64,000 bases of DNA from Beverwykella pulmonaria (lineage: Eukaryota > Ascomycota > Dothideomycetes > Pleosporales > Melanommataceae), in assembly GCA_001599595.1 (NCBI GenBank), contig BCHH01000002.1, positions 4,250,702 to 4,314,701 on the forward strand, read 5' to 3'. Below are positions 11,158 to 26,745 of the stretch, piece after piece. Each line of letters begins with the position of its first letter. Within the stretch, counting starts at the first letter, position 1. The notes beneath the pieces were generated by a model. It did not search any database and was not told the origin of the DNA. It was given only the letters and a program-made list of their open reading frames with translations. The position numbers were made by a program, and so were the translations under genes.

Positions 11158-14100
11158 ATGCCCCATCACGAATCGCCGCCCATGGCTCCTGCGATTATCG
11201 TGAACAAGGCCGGCGACTCGACCGCGCCCCCGCCTACCCAGGAGGACATCAACGCCATTCTCACCGCCATTCTCACCGCGAAAACCTCCCATGCCTCGGT
11301 GGAAGCGGCATACAGTCTCAGCACCCTCCTCCAGAACTCGGTGGGTTTCCGTGGCCTCAAGGGCTATGGCGTCCTCGACGACATCAAGAAGGCGGCGGTC
11401 GACAAGAAGAACGCCATACGGAGAGAAGGCGCCATGAATGCGATCGGCGCCTTGTTTGAGCGCTTCCCGCCCGCACAGAGGCTGGCCGAGGCCGTGTTCC
11501 TGATCCAAGACGAGGCGCTGGTTTTGCTCGTGCTAGACGCCCTTGCCGATAAGACGCCAGCGGTCAGAGAGTCCGCGAAGTATGCGCTGGACGCGCTCTT
11601 TGACAACCTCAGCGCTGAAGCGAAGGTCTTTGGGCTCCTCCCCCTGCTTGTCAAGCGTCTGGGGAAGCAGTCTGGAAAATGGCAGGGTGCGGTTGGCGCG
11701 CTGGAGCTCATGGGCCGGATGGCGGATAAGGCAAAGATGGGCATGGAGAGCCTGGAAGTCGAGAAGGAGAAGGACATTCTCCGGGAAGCTATGGGCAAGA
11801 AACTCGAAGGCCTGATTCCGGTCGTCGAGAGTGGAATGCACGATCTCAAGTCGGAGGTGAGTCGGACACCCACATGCGCAATGGTTTCTCGTGTACTAAC
11901 CATTTCCAGGTCACGAAGCAAGCTCTCAAAACTATGAACAGCCTCACCACCCTCCTCCAGAACGACGATATCGCTCCTCGTATCCCCCTCCTCGTCAAAT
12001 CCATTGAGGACCCCTCGACCCAGAGTCAGCAGAAGGCCATTCACGCTTTGTCGCAAACCACCTTCGTCGCCATCGTCACGTCTCCCGTTCTCGCCATGGT
12101 CACTCCTCTGCTCGAGCGATCCCTGAACACCCCCTCCACTTCTCAGGAAGTCCTCCGCCAAACGGTTGTCGTAGTTGAGAATTTGACAAAGCTCGTCCAT
12201 GACCCCATTGAGGCGCGTGCGTTCCTGCCAAAGCTGCAGCCCGGTGTCAAGAAAGTCAAAGACGGTGCCTCTCTGCCTGAAGTACGAGAGATTGCCTCGA
12301 GGGCCTTGGACATCATTGAGAAGGCCATCTCGGATCGAGCTGAGAACGTCGACCACGGTGTTGTTGAGCGCGCTCTAGGCCCCGACGTTGCGAAGGTCTT
12401 GGAGAAGCAAGTCAAGAATGCTGGAGTCATGCAGAATTTCCCAGGGGATGCGGAGGTGTGGGCCCTTACAAAGAACTACATCTCTGAAATGGTTGCAGAG
12501 GTTGCAAATCAGAGGCAGTTGCAGCGCATACCAAATCTTGTCGCACCGTACTTAGAGCCATTGATGAATTCCGGAGATGCCGACAAGGTCGCGGAAGGTG
12601 TGCTCCAACACTACACCGACGAAGATGCCCGCAGGTTCGGCCAGCCGGTCAAGGAAGATGACGGTGAGACTGAAATCGTCAACGCCACCTTCTCGTTGGG
12701 TTATGGCGGCATGCTGCTCCTGTCCCACACCAATCTTCGACTCCTGAAAGGTCATCGTTATGGGCTCTGCGGTCGCAATGGTGCTGGAAAGTCCACGCTG
12801 ATGCGAAGTATTGCGGGAGGCAAGCTCGAGGGATTCCCACCCCAAGATGAGGTCAAGACTTGCTTCGTCGAGCACAACCAGGGCGAAGATGCGGATCTCA
12901 GCATCCTAGAGTACATCTCTAGCGATCCTCGGTTTGCGGACGAGAGCTCAGAGCGTATTTCCCAGGTTCTGGAAGAAGTCGGTTTCACAGCCGGCCCCGA
13001 GGGTAGACAATCCGCCCCGGTTGGCTCTCTGTCTGGCGGATGGAAGATGAAACTGGCTTTGGCTCGAGCTATGCTAATGCGCGCGGATGTCTTGCTTCTC
13101 GACGAACCTACTAATCACTTGGACGTGGCCAACGTCGCATGGCTGCAGAACTACCTGAAGGAGCACACGGAAATCACCAGCTTGATTGTTTCTCACGATT
13201 CCGGATTTCTCGACGATGTCTGCACGGATATCTACCACTACGAGCAGAAGAAGCTGGTGTGCTACAAAGGCAACCTCGCAGCTTTCGTGAAGCAGAAGCC
13301 AGAGGCTAAGAGTTACTACACCCTCACAGCGTCGCAGGTCCAGTTCAAGTTCCCTCCTCCCGGTATCCTCACTGGTGTCAAGTCCAACACTCGTTCCATT
13401 CTCCGTATGACCAACTGCACGTACACCTATCCTGGGGCTTCCAAGCCTTCTCTTTTCGATGCCTCTTGCAATCTGTCACTTTCCTCCCGAGTTGCGATCA
13501 TTGGTGCCAACGGTGCCGGCAAATCTACGCTGATCAAGATTCTCACGGGCGAGGCGATACCCCAGCAGGGCACAGTCGAGAAACATCCCAATTTGCGACT
13601 TGGCTACATCAAGCAGCACGCTCTGGAGCACGTTGAGATGCATATGGAGAAGACTCCCAATCAGTATCTCCAATGGCGATATGCCAACGGTGATGATCGT
13701 GAGGTGCTGATGAAGCAAACACGTATCCTGACTGAAGAGGACAAGATTCAAATGGACACACCCATCGATATCGGCGATGGCTTGGGCCCTCGCAAGATTG
13801 AGGCACTCATTGGTCGACAGAAGTGGAAGAAGAGTTTCCAGTATGAAGTCAAGTGGATGAACATGCTCCCCAAGTTCAACACCATGATTTCTCGTGAAAC
13901 ACTTCTTGCTAGAGGTTTCCAGAAACTTGTCCAGGAGTTTGACGATCACGAGGCCTCTCGCGAAGGTCTCGGTTTCCGTGTATTGGAACCCAAGGTCATC
14001 TCCAAGCATTTCGAAGATCTTGGCATGGACCCTGAAATTGCGAACCACAATGAGATCTCTGGCTTGTCAGGTGGCCAGAAGGTCAAGGTTGTGCTTGGTA

Positions 14101-14682
14101 AGTACCCTCCTACTCCTTGACTGACAAAGCGTAACTAATATGTTTTACAGCTGGTGCCATGTGGAACAACCCCCATCTTCTTGTTCTCGACGAACCTACC
14201 AATTTCTTGGACCGCGACTCCCTCGGTGGTCTCGCTGTTGCCATTCGCGACTACAAGGGTGGGGTCATTATGATTTCCCACAACGAAGAATTCGTCGGTG
14301 CTCTGTGCCCTGAGCAGTGGCACGTTGCCGATGGCCGGGTTGCTCACAAGGGCCATCTCGCTGTCAGCATGGACCGCTTCGAAGACTCCCGCCCTGGAAG
14401 CATTGCGAGCTCAGCCGTTAGTTCGGCGGCTCCCAGCACCGTTGGCACCCCAAACATGAGCGATGCCGAGGGCAACAAAGACGACATGAAGTTCAAGTCC
14501 CGTAAGAAGAAGAAGATGACGCGTGCTCAGCAGAAGGAGCGCGAGGTAAGGAGAAGATTGAGATATATTGATTGGCTGAACAGCCCCAAGGTATGTCATC
14601 CCTCCGATCTAAGACTAACGACTCATACTGACTTTCGCAGGGCACACCCAAATACCCCGACACCGATGATGAGGCGGAATAG
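11158..14682 (+). CDS. new1: New1/Elf1-type ABC-F ATPase (EF-3-like translation factor)
   Basis: Four exons: 11158-11856, 11910-14097, 14151-14590 and 14641-14682, encoding 1122 residues. An alternative start is the in-frame ATG at 11182. The N-terminal third consists of HEAT-like helices. Two ABC domains follow, with Walker A GRNGAGKST at about 521 and GANGAGKST at about 765, and Walker B LLLDEPTNHLD and LVLDEPTNFLD. ABC2 carries the chromo-like insertion characteristic of EF-3 relatives. The features SLIVSHDSGFLD, KSYYTLTASQ, FPPPGILTGVKSNTR, GAMWNNPHLL and a tail reading RRRLRYIDWLNSPK then DTDDEAE fit the New1/Elf1 branch and not EF-3, which ends in a poly-Lys tail. New1 assists translation termination and recycling in yeast; Elf1 in fission yeast was linked to mRNA export. 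Confidence 0.88.
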
Positions 14683-15121
14683 ACGGTGTATTGACCTCAG
14701 GATATGGGGATACATTTTGATGAATTAGACTTGCATTGACTGGCGTTGAATAGACGGGACTTAATGGATGTGATCACTGTTGTGAGCTGGTATCGAGTGC
14801 ATGATAGACGGAGATGTGAGCATCAGCAAAAGATTTTTCCTTTAGATATATATATTTCAATTGGTTCCGAAAGTGTGGTGCACTACGCGAGTATTGTGTA
14901 CCGATGTGATGGCAGGTAGATGGTGGTCTTGTTGCTGTGCTCTCTCATCGTTGTTCCACTATTCTCCGCCCGACAACGTAGGTAACCACGAATACTGTAG
15001 GATGCCCCCCCCCCCTCCCCCCTTCCTGTCTCTCTTTGTTGATCATATCTTCCTCCTCTTTCCACGGTTCCCTTCCTGTTATATTGCACGTTTGCCCCTG
15101 CGATGGAACACTTCGAGCAAT
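14683..15121. other. intergenic with C-tract
   Basis: Downstream of New1. A TATATATA stretch lies near 14847 and a C14-like tract at about 15004-15017, followed by a CT-rich segment leading to the ATG at 15122. No convincing gene. Confidence 0.4.
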
Positions 15122-15638
15122 ATGTTTCCCGCCCTCGCCGCAGTCGTTGCTGGCGTCCCCGTCAACGATGACCCCCTTGCTGACGTCAATAACAAGAGCA
15201 CCTCTCGCCTTGTTGTAGGTCGCCCACTATACTTTGTTCGTTTGATTCCCTATTTTCGTTGGTGTGCTTGCTTACATCTTGCGTCCAATTCGGACATGGA
15301 GGTAGAACGCTCGAGAAGAACTCAAGGTTAACCACTTTCAACAGCCCAACTCTGTCAAAGCTGTCAAGACTCGTGACGGCGTCGGGACCACGTCTGACAA
15401 GACGAAGCAGTGCTTCCGAGATGGACTCTCCGTCCTCTCCTGTGGATTCGGTTCCTGCTCCGAACATCACCGCTGCGACTTTCCTTCTCTCTGCTGCGAT
15501 ACCGACCTTGATGATGAAGTGGGCTGCTTCTACAAGGTGAATATCCACCGACTATCTACTTCACGACGACCAAGTCCAAGAGGCCAGCATCGCCAATGTA
15601 AAAGAAAAAATAACCTCCTAATTCCAACCCCTTCCTAA
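15122..15638 (+). CDS. possible small cysteine-rich secreted protein (unrecognised)
   Basis: A tentative two-exon model, 15122-15214 and 15306-15638, gives 141 residues. The first exon encodes MFPALAAVVAGVP, a short hydrophobic start that could be a weak signal peptide. The second encodes a compact block with seven cysteines spaced C-x9-C-x4-C-x5-C-x5-CC-x9-C, and an eighth further on. I do not recognise the pattern; it is not a hydrophobin or CFEM spacing. The donor GTAGGT at 15215 and the acceptor TAG at 15303-15305 are acceptable but unproven. The GTGAAT at 15538, just after the cysteine block, could be another donor and would change the tail. The opposite strand also has a 120-residue ORF here, so coding strand is not settled. 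Confidence 0.3.
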
Positions 15639-17048
15639 TCATACATTATTATCTCCTCCACTCTCCTGTGTTTCTAAGTCATCTCTGCAAACTGCTTTAC
15701 TGCGTCTAGACCTGCTAGTTCAACCTTAATCTTCTTAAAGCAAGTCTTTAAGTACGGCATCATTCCCTTACGCTCTCTCTGCGTCAAACTCCCTCTCCCT
15801 CTCCCTCTCTAACATATCCCCGCTCGGCTTCCTATTCCTCACTGTGTTGGAAGCCTACTATTTTGCCCTAACTAACCTCTGTCTCGTCCTGCCTAACCTT
15901 TTCACCACCATGACGACAGCAGGGTAGTGCACGTGCGCGGCACACGGTTGCATCCACACTTCCACACTGCTTTTCTTGCTTTTTGGTCGCGGTGGTGCGG
16001 TTCACGCGGAGAACAGTCGTGATAGGAAGGTTTGAGCTGCAGCTTCGGACCTAAACACGAAGAATGGATGGCCGGCGTGTGGCATACTGAGTAGAGAGGA
16101 GGTTGAGGGGATAGGATGAGATGAGATGGAATGGGGAAGGTGAAGGTGAAGGAGATAGAGACAAACAGGGGAAAGATTATATGAGCACTAAGCACACTAA
16201 TGGACCAATAAGCAAACTAAAATGCCAAACACACATGAACGTTGCGCATGACTAGGGGAAAGCAATGAACGACTTCCGAGGTGCCAGTGGGCTCTAGAAG
16301 TGCTTATTTGTTTGAGTGGACTTTCATTGAGGGGAGATCTACGAGAATGTGTGCCGGATATTGGGATACCAACATGTTCGCAGATGGCCACCATATCGTC
16401 AGGGGCGAAAACCTAATTACTCTATCTGCTGTACTATATTGTTGTGCATGAAAATGTATTTCTCAAATCATAAAATCTGCGTTGACTCTAAAACATCCAA
16501 ATTCAAATAGTTCAGTAGTTGTCGGGAGAACGCGAAGGCATGAAGTCCCACCCCAGACATAGGTCAAGCTGTGGGTCTTGGCACTCTACTAGCGTTCACT
16601 GGTGTTCTTGCCCGCCAAGCTGTTTCGCAACCTTTTTCAATTACCCGCATCAATCAGAATTTCCATGACGACGCATCAGCCATGTTTTTGGCCGTGTTCC
16701 GACAAGTGCTGTCGTCGTCGGCTTCTGACTGCCGGGATGAAGCGCACGGCTACCGGGCTTCCTTCCTGTTCGCGCGAGTGCGGGTCCGGCCCGCGCATGC
16801 AGCATGATTCGAGAAACGGCACTGGCCCTCTTGGGACACCTGCTTTTGGAGAAAGAGCATGTCGATTGCGCACGAATTACCGCTGGACGGGCGAAGACTG
16901 AGGGCTGCGCCTGAACCACGACGGCGGGTGAGCCAAGGCTCGATGAGGGATGATATAGAGTGAGATGACCGCTGTGAAACTCGCAGTACCTGCCGAGGCT
17001 TCACCCTGAATATATCCATCTGAAGAACGCATAGCAAACAAGTCAATC
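15639..17048. other. intergenic, low-complexity tracts only
   Basis: A 1.4-kb stretch. It has CTCTCC repeats at about 15784-15810 and a GA-rich tract (GATGAGATGAGATGG, GGTGAAGGTGAAGG) at 16105-16160. Short ORFs on both strands show no conserved motifs. The promoter of the GMC gene must lie at its right end. Confidence 0.45.
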
Positions 17049-18964
17049 ATGATTTTGTCCTTTGCGGTCGTGTTCGTCAGCGCTTTGGTGCCTTACTCTT
17101 TGGCTGTTCCGTTGCGAAATCGCGCCGATCAAGTTGGAACACCTGGAAACGCGACATTCGACTATGTCGGTACGTAGAGCACTGAGCGAGATGTATTTTG
17201 AAGTGCTGACCATGTACTAGTCATCGGAGGTGGAACGGCCGGGTTGACAATCGCTGCTCGACTTGCCGAGTTCGCATCTGTCGCTGTCATCGAAGCGGGA
17301 GGTTACTATGAATCCGATTACGGCAATGCCAGTGTTGTCCCTCTGCTCTCATTAACGGGCATCGATGTCATCGACCCTTCCGAAGCATTTCCACGTCGAC
17401 CGGAGATCGACTGGGAACTCCTAACACAACCCCAAACTAATGCTGCCAATCGAACAGTGCACTATGCACAAGGAAAGACGCTGGGGGGTTCATCTGCTCT
17501 CAACACCATGTCGTATGTGCGATCTTCGGCGGGTGCGTATCAGCAATGGGCGGATCTCGTAGGAGATAGCAGCTATACCTTCGACAATCTCCTTCCGTAC
17601 TTCAAGAAGTCGGTTCGCCTTACTCCCCCTAATCTTGAAAAGCGTAACGCCGCCAACGCTACGCCAGAGTACGATCCCAACTCTTTCGGCAGTGGCAGCC
17701 CGCTGGATGTGTCCTGGAACAATTGGGTTGATCCGACAATTTCTTGGTTGGCGACGTCTCTACAAGCCATCGGGCTTACCATCAACCCGAAAGGATGGAG
17801 TAGTGGGGAATTGAATGGCGGATCATGGGTCCCTTCGACCATTGATCCGGCTCATGCCACCCGAGAGTCCTCCCAGACCAGCTTCCTCGAATATGCTTCG
17901 GGGAATACGCAGCTTGTGGTGTATCCTCATAGTATGGCAACTAAAATTCTCTTCGACGGGACGACAGCAATCGGAGCGAGTGTCGATACTAATGGAACGC
18001 TATATAACTTGTCAGCAAGCAAGGAGGTCATCGTCAGTGCTGGTGTATTCCATTCACCGCAGCTCCTCATGGTATCAGGTAAGCAGTTGGTCGATAGTGA
18101 GAATAGCTAAAGCTCACAAAGATAGGCATCGGCCCCAAATCCACACTGGAGGCCCACAACATCCCCGTTATTGCAGACCTTCCTGGGGTAGGACAGAACC
18201 TCCGAGACCCTATTTCCGTCAACGTAGCCCACTTTGTCAACACACCCAATGCTCAGGGCATCGTCGCAAATCCATCCACGCAGCCAGAAGCACTGCGTCA
18301 GTACCAAGAAGAGGCCGCCGGCCCATATAGCTCTGCGGCAGGATACATTTCATATGAAAGACTGACAGACGAACTTCGAAGCACACTCTCCAGTTCCACC
18401 CAAGAGGCTTTGGCGGCCTTGCCTTCTGATTCGCCCGAAGTTCAGTTCATTGCCGGCACCTTCCTTTGGACAAATGGAAGCGCTATGGGCTCGATGAGCG
18501 CAACAATCTGCAATACCTTCTCAAGAGGAAGCGTGACCATCGCAAGCGCCAGCATTTCTGATGCCCCCGTGATTGATCTTGGATGGTTTAGCGACCCTGC
18601 TGATGGCGAAGTCCTTGTCGCGGGACTCAAGCGATCGAGACAAGCTTGGGCTTCGGACCCTGCACAATCGATTAGTCTTGGTGCTGAAGTTATTCCTGGA
18701 GAGAGCGTGGCGACGGACGAGCAGCTTCTGGAGTTCGTCAAGGAAAATGCGGACATGATTTGGCATCCTAGCTCGACATGTTCAATGGGCAAGGAAGGAG
18801 ATGAAGACGCAGTAGTGGACCCAGAAGCCAGAGTATTTGGCGTACAAGCGCTACGAGTGGTGGACATTTCCGTATTCCCATTTTCTCTCCCGGGTCATCC
18901 TCAAGCCTCAGTGTACATGCTGGCCGAGAAGATTTCAGATGTCATCAAGCAAGGGGCACAATAA
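17049..18964 (+). CDS. secreted GMC-family FAD oxidoreductase
   Basis: Three exons, 17049-17169, 17221-18078 and 18126-18964, encode 605 residues. Residues 1-20 form a signal peptide (hydrophobic core LSFAVVFVSALVPYSLA). The first intron falls inside the FAD-binding dinucleotide motif, VVIGGGTAGL, at about 41-50. The GMC signature GKTLGGSSALNTM follows, then SAGVFHSPQLLMVSG. The catalytic pair of the family is visible: His about 540 in MIWHPSSTCSMG and His about 584 in LPGHPQASVYMLA. There are many N-glycosylation sequons. The protein oxidises an alcohol with FAD outside the cell or in the secretory route. The substrate (aryl alcohol, choline-like or a polyketide intermediate) cannot be told. 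No neighbouring biosynthetic genes suggest a cluster. Confidence 0.9.
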
Positions 18965-19640
18965 CAAGGTGTCGCCCACCACTTCCTCCTCACAAGTCGT
19001 AGTCAGGAAGGAGTTGTATTCATCCGTATGACAAGTTTTCATCTCGCAACGGAACAAGCCTTGAACTAAACACAAACAGGTCGTGATTTAGCGACCTCAA
19101 GCATCAGCCTTGAAATGCCAAGATGGGCTTGCCAAGAACCTACTTCCTATCCCGTGTCACAATTCAACGTGCAGCCTCAGTTGCGGACGCCTCGATCTCA
19201 GCTGCAGTGTGGCTTTTCGCGTAATTGAAGATCATATTGGACATCAAGCATGCGCCAAGTATACAACTCAGCCTTTTCTTTGCTTAACATTTCGATTTCC
19301 GTATTGCTCTCGCCTTTCTTTTGAGCCGTCTCCTATCTTTATCCAAGTGCAAGATATCCATCAAAGCCTCAATCGCTAGCGGACCAGTCATGTTTCCATC
19401 CGTTGAAAATAGGGTCGCTCTAAACGGGGATTGACAAGGCTTCATGTTATTTTGGATGTTACGCTTCGACATGAGCAGAGCGCAGTCCAGACTGGCTTGT
19501 CACTAATTTGCTAGACTCGTATACTCGTGGAAATTCCCTTATATATATGCCCACGATGCTCTTGCATACCGCTCATAAACTCTAATTTTTTTCCTCTTCC
19601 TGCCCCATCCTCTTCGTTGGACAAACAGTGAACTCTCAAC
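18965..19640 (+). promoter_or_regulatory. intergenic with TATA box of the Gly-rich gene
   Basis: A TATATATAT element at 19540-19548 lies about 100 bp upstream of the ATG at 19641. The rest of this 676-bp stretch shows no gene. Confidence 0.4.
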
Positions 19641-21044
19641 ATGTTACTCTCAATATACACTTCAGCGCTCCTGTTCACCTCCGTCTTCGCCAAAGGTGGA
19701 GGCAAAGGCGGTGGAGGTGGAGGTGGCGGCCACGGCGGTGGTGGTGGAGGAGGAGGAGGCACCACGATGATCACGTACACAGAGCAGGAATGTTACACTA
19801 ATTACCTGTCTCCTATGTATACAACTGGGAATGAGACGAATAGGTATAACTTCAATGGGAGTAAGATTGGGGACCAATGGTACTGGATTTGGGATGACCA
19901 TGTAAGTTAAATATCCTAAATGATTACAGAGTCGTTGCTAACGTGGATTAGTATAATTTATCGAGTATGTAGAGCATCGCTCTTGACACCCGCTTCAGGG
20001 TAAGTCAATAACGGAGAATACAACTGCTAACGGTGTATAGCCGCCAATCTTATCACCACGCGCGAACCCGCCGTGTCATGGAACATGGAGATCCTCGATG
20101 CATACTACAACGGTACCTTCTCCCTAACCATCACCCCTCCGGCCACAAACTCTTCCTTCGACTGCCCCGAACTCAGATCCCAAGTCATCCCCGACGCATT
20201 CTTCCGCGTTGGCCCCCAATCCCGGAACAACATCGACCGCAAAGCGTACGGCGATTCCAATTCGTACTACTTTCAATTCGGGCGCACTATCCCCGACGCA
20301 AAGTGCCCGTACACGGCTAACAAAGCTTTTATCCATTTCGAAAGCAGCAACGATGAGCTGGAGCACGCACAAGCTTGGACGCTAAATTCGAAGCGTAATG
20401 GCGATAAATGGGAGCTGGATGGCGCGCTCACAAGCCCCCTCGCCAGTTACGGCAACTACTGGAACTACGTCGTCAACACCACAGGCACTGAAATCTCATA
20501 CCCTCGTACATGCCCACAGCTCTTCTCCCTCAAAACTCTACTTGCGTCCACGGGCGCAAAAATGAACGCTACCGTCTCTGCTACCGCCGCGGATATGAGC
20601 TTCTCGTTCCAAGACACCAAACAGCCAGGTTATACGATTACAGGCACGTTCTCAGGCCAGCACTGGGACAAAGGCGCACATCTGCTCTTCGACAAAGACA
20701 CCATTCAGACCGAAGGTGAGACTACCCACGTCAAGCCCCACGCCCCGCCGAAGAACGGCTTCTGGAACAGGCACAAGAAGTGGATCATCATTGCCGCGGT
20801 CGTGGTTGGGGTAATCCTCCTGGCCTACATTGTATGGAGGTTCTTCGCGTGCATCTCGAAATGCTTCACGTGCTGCCGGCGCCGAGGCTCCAAGAAATCC
20901 ATACCCGACGTACAAATGGCGCAGCACTGGGACACACAGCCCGTACCGCAACCTATGCCCTACCCCGACGCTGTGAAACAGCCTGCCTACAGTATCTCCC
21001 CCGCCTCGACGCCAGCGCCGGGACAACATCAGGTCTCGTACTAG
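19641..21044 (+). CDS. glycine-rich, single-pass cell-surface protein with a 13-nt exon
   Basis: Three exons, 19641-19901, 19952-19964 and 20041-21044, encode 425 residues. Skipping the 13-nt exon would put the last exon out of frame. Residues 1-17 form a signal peptide (LLSIYTSALLFTSVFA). A run of about 23 residues that is almost pure glycine follows, and then an extracellular domain with several NxS/T sequons and scattered cysteines. One transmembrane helix (WIIIAAVVVGVILLAYIVWRF) lies at about residues 335-356, followed by a Cys-rich juxtamembrane stretch (CISKCFTCCRRR) that may be palmitoylated. The cytoplasmic tail is short and proline-rich. It is a surface protein of unknown function; a sensor or wall-contact role is only a guess. 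Confidence 0.78.
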
Positions 21045-21518
21045 GTGTCACCGGTCGTGGCGCGGAGCTATAGTATATATGGGGGGCGAGGAGATTGCAA
21101 GTAGTCGGCGGGTTGAGGAGGTCACAGGGGCTGTTGGAGTGGTGAATGGAACGGGCGGAGGTGCTGATAGGGGTTGATGTTTTATGAGTCCTACAATGAT
21201 TATGTTGTTCTGTTTAATGATGGATGGCGTCCATTAATTATAGTGATGAATACGATTCTAACATCCACCCTCGACCTTGTGCTGCTTCCGTCCCGTTGTA
21301 CTCTCCAGCATGTTCCAAGTGTCTCTTCCACCCCTCCTACCGCTCTCCAAGCGCCCTCACCACAGCATCGAAGAAAGTTAAAAGCAATTGACAACAATAT
21401 CGAGAGTCTCGACCCTAACACCTCCTCCTCATAACCCCAGTATTACATTACGACGTCACGCCCCAGTCTATCCACCTAAAATAAACACCCGCTTCAAAAC
21501 AAGCCAAATCCACACTTC
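21045..21518. other. intergenic between convergent genes
   Basis: Shared 3' flank of the Gly-rich gene and the minus-strand 4-Cys gene. A short TATATATGGGG lies near 21073. No gene seen. Confidence 0.4.
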
Positions 21519-22204
21519 TCACGCATCTTCGATTCTAAACGCCACAATAACCAGATCCTTCCTTGTGCTCAACGGTCCTTTTATCTGGCACCTCTCTCCG
21601 TCTAACGGCCGCCCCATCACACACGTCATGTAGCTCGTTTGCTCCCAGGGGTCGTTGGCGGTGATATATTGGGCGCCGGCGTATATCCTACCCAAAACCC
21701 AAAGTCAGCCTTCCATTCCATGAACAAGACAGTGATAAGAGACGGAAGATCGACTTACGCACTCTCATTCTCTCTCAATTCTTTGACACCAAGAACATAG
21801 CTCATCTCCGGCCTCCACTCGCCGAGCCCCCACCACTGCGTCATGCTAAATTTGACCTCCGTATCTTCTTCTACCTCTTTGGCTGTCTTACCCCCCACCG
21901 TCTCATTCGTCTTCGAACATTTTATCTCCCCTACCGGCAACGTCCCATTTGGCCAACTCGCCTTACAATTCCACGGCTTACCTTCCACCCTAATTGCAAT
22001 ATCGAAATCAATTGTCGAATCGAAGCGCGCCCACTCGGGCCAGCCGATGGGCAAGCCGGAGAATTCGGGTGGCATCATATAGTGCATATCGAGGCGGGGG
22101 ATGAGCCAGGACTCTGGTGGGGATGTCCCGGGGACAATGGACGGAAGTGCTGAAGAGTATGAGAATGGGAGGAAGAGGAAGAGGGCGAGGATGGCGGTGA
22201 GCAT
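21519..22204 (-). CDS. small secreted four-cysteine protein (unrecognised)
   Basis: Two exons, 22204-21759 and 21687-21519, with a 71-nt intron, give 204 residues. An in-frame ATG at 22261 would add 19 residues before the hydrophobic leader, so I chose 22204, where the protein starts MLTAILALFLFLPFSYSSA, a clear signal peptide. The mature part has only four cysteines (WNCKA, IKCSK, MTCVM, ERCQI), enough for two disulfides, and two or three N-glycosylation sequons. It is acidic in the middle, with Trp-rich segments (MTQWWGLGEWRPEM). No transmembrane helix or GPI signal is visible. I do not recognise a family. Size, secretion signal and even cysteine count make it a candidate secreted effector or wall-associated protein, on general criteria only. 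Confidence 0.72.
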
Positions 22205-22870
22205 TGTTGGCTGTGGGGGTTGTTTTACTGTATGAAGCGGTGTATAAATGCTTGTTAGCATGAGAGAAAAGAGTATACACAGGTATCCTCAAAACCTACC
22301 CTCACACACCTCGAACATTTTCTCGTACAATCCAGAGCCTTGTACGACTGTTACCTACAATATATCACTTTCGTAACAAAGCTGACAGCGGGGTGTACAC
22401 ATTATCCGGACATTGCAACCACGACTATGGCGGTAACCTATCATTGTCTACACAAAACTGTTCTAATCATAGATTACGGCACTAGGCTAAACGCACCCGC
22501 TTTTCGTACTACAAGTAATGAAGCACAGATGCTATGCGAGTGACGAGTAGAAAGGACACATGTTTTCTGGTTGTCGGTCAGAACGTGGAAACATGTGCGA
22601 TTGTAGAGTGGCAAAACGTTGTACTAAACATGCGATCAAGGAGAATATCGACTAGATCGATAATATCAGCCTGATCACCATCGTGGCCGATGGAACTACT
22701 ACCTTGGGAAGTACTAACTCTCAGCATTGCAAATAAGCCTAAACACCACCAATTCCCTCATCGCAGCAAGCAACCAACAAATGTGAATGAAATTCAACCA
22801 TAAGATGCCATTCAATCATGAACGACCCAACATCCATGAACGCCCCCCCAGATGCCACCCTTAATTGTCT
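22205..22870. other. intergenic, no gene seen
   Basis: A 666-bp AT-richer stretch between the start of the 4-Cys gene and the 3' end of SMC5. No motif or ORF that I would defend. Confidence 0.4.
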
Positions 22871-26512
<3,642 letters not shown>

Positions 26513-26745
26513 GGCGGAGGGGTGGGCGAGGTGGTGGGGAGGTAAGATGAAGGTGCGTGAGGCTGGTGGTAATGTGAAAGTTCAATGCATGTGAGGTACG
26601 CCAAGCCGCTCAGCGGAGAAACGACCGCCAAGATCCACATGGTGCACGTGACAGCGCGTCAGAGGGGCAATTTTTCATTGATGCATTTCATTTACGCGTA
26701 CATAAACTATTTCATGCCATGTTCTGTCTCGGCCCAGCCATGGTT

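Noticed and set aside
11158..14682. Translation elongation factor 3
   Set aside because: The C-terminal tail is not the poly-Lys tail of EF-3, and the motifs fit New1/Elf1.
15186..15548. 120-residue minus-strand ORF opposite the cysteine-rich candidate
   Set aside because: It lacks a conserved domain or signal; it probably mirrors the plus-strand coding sequence, though strand is not proven.
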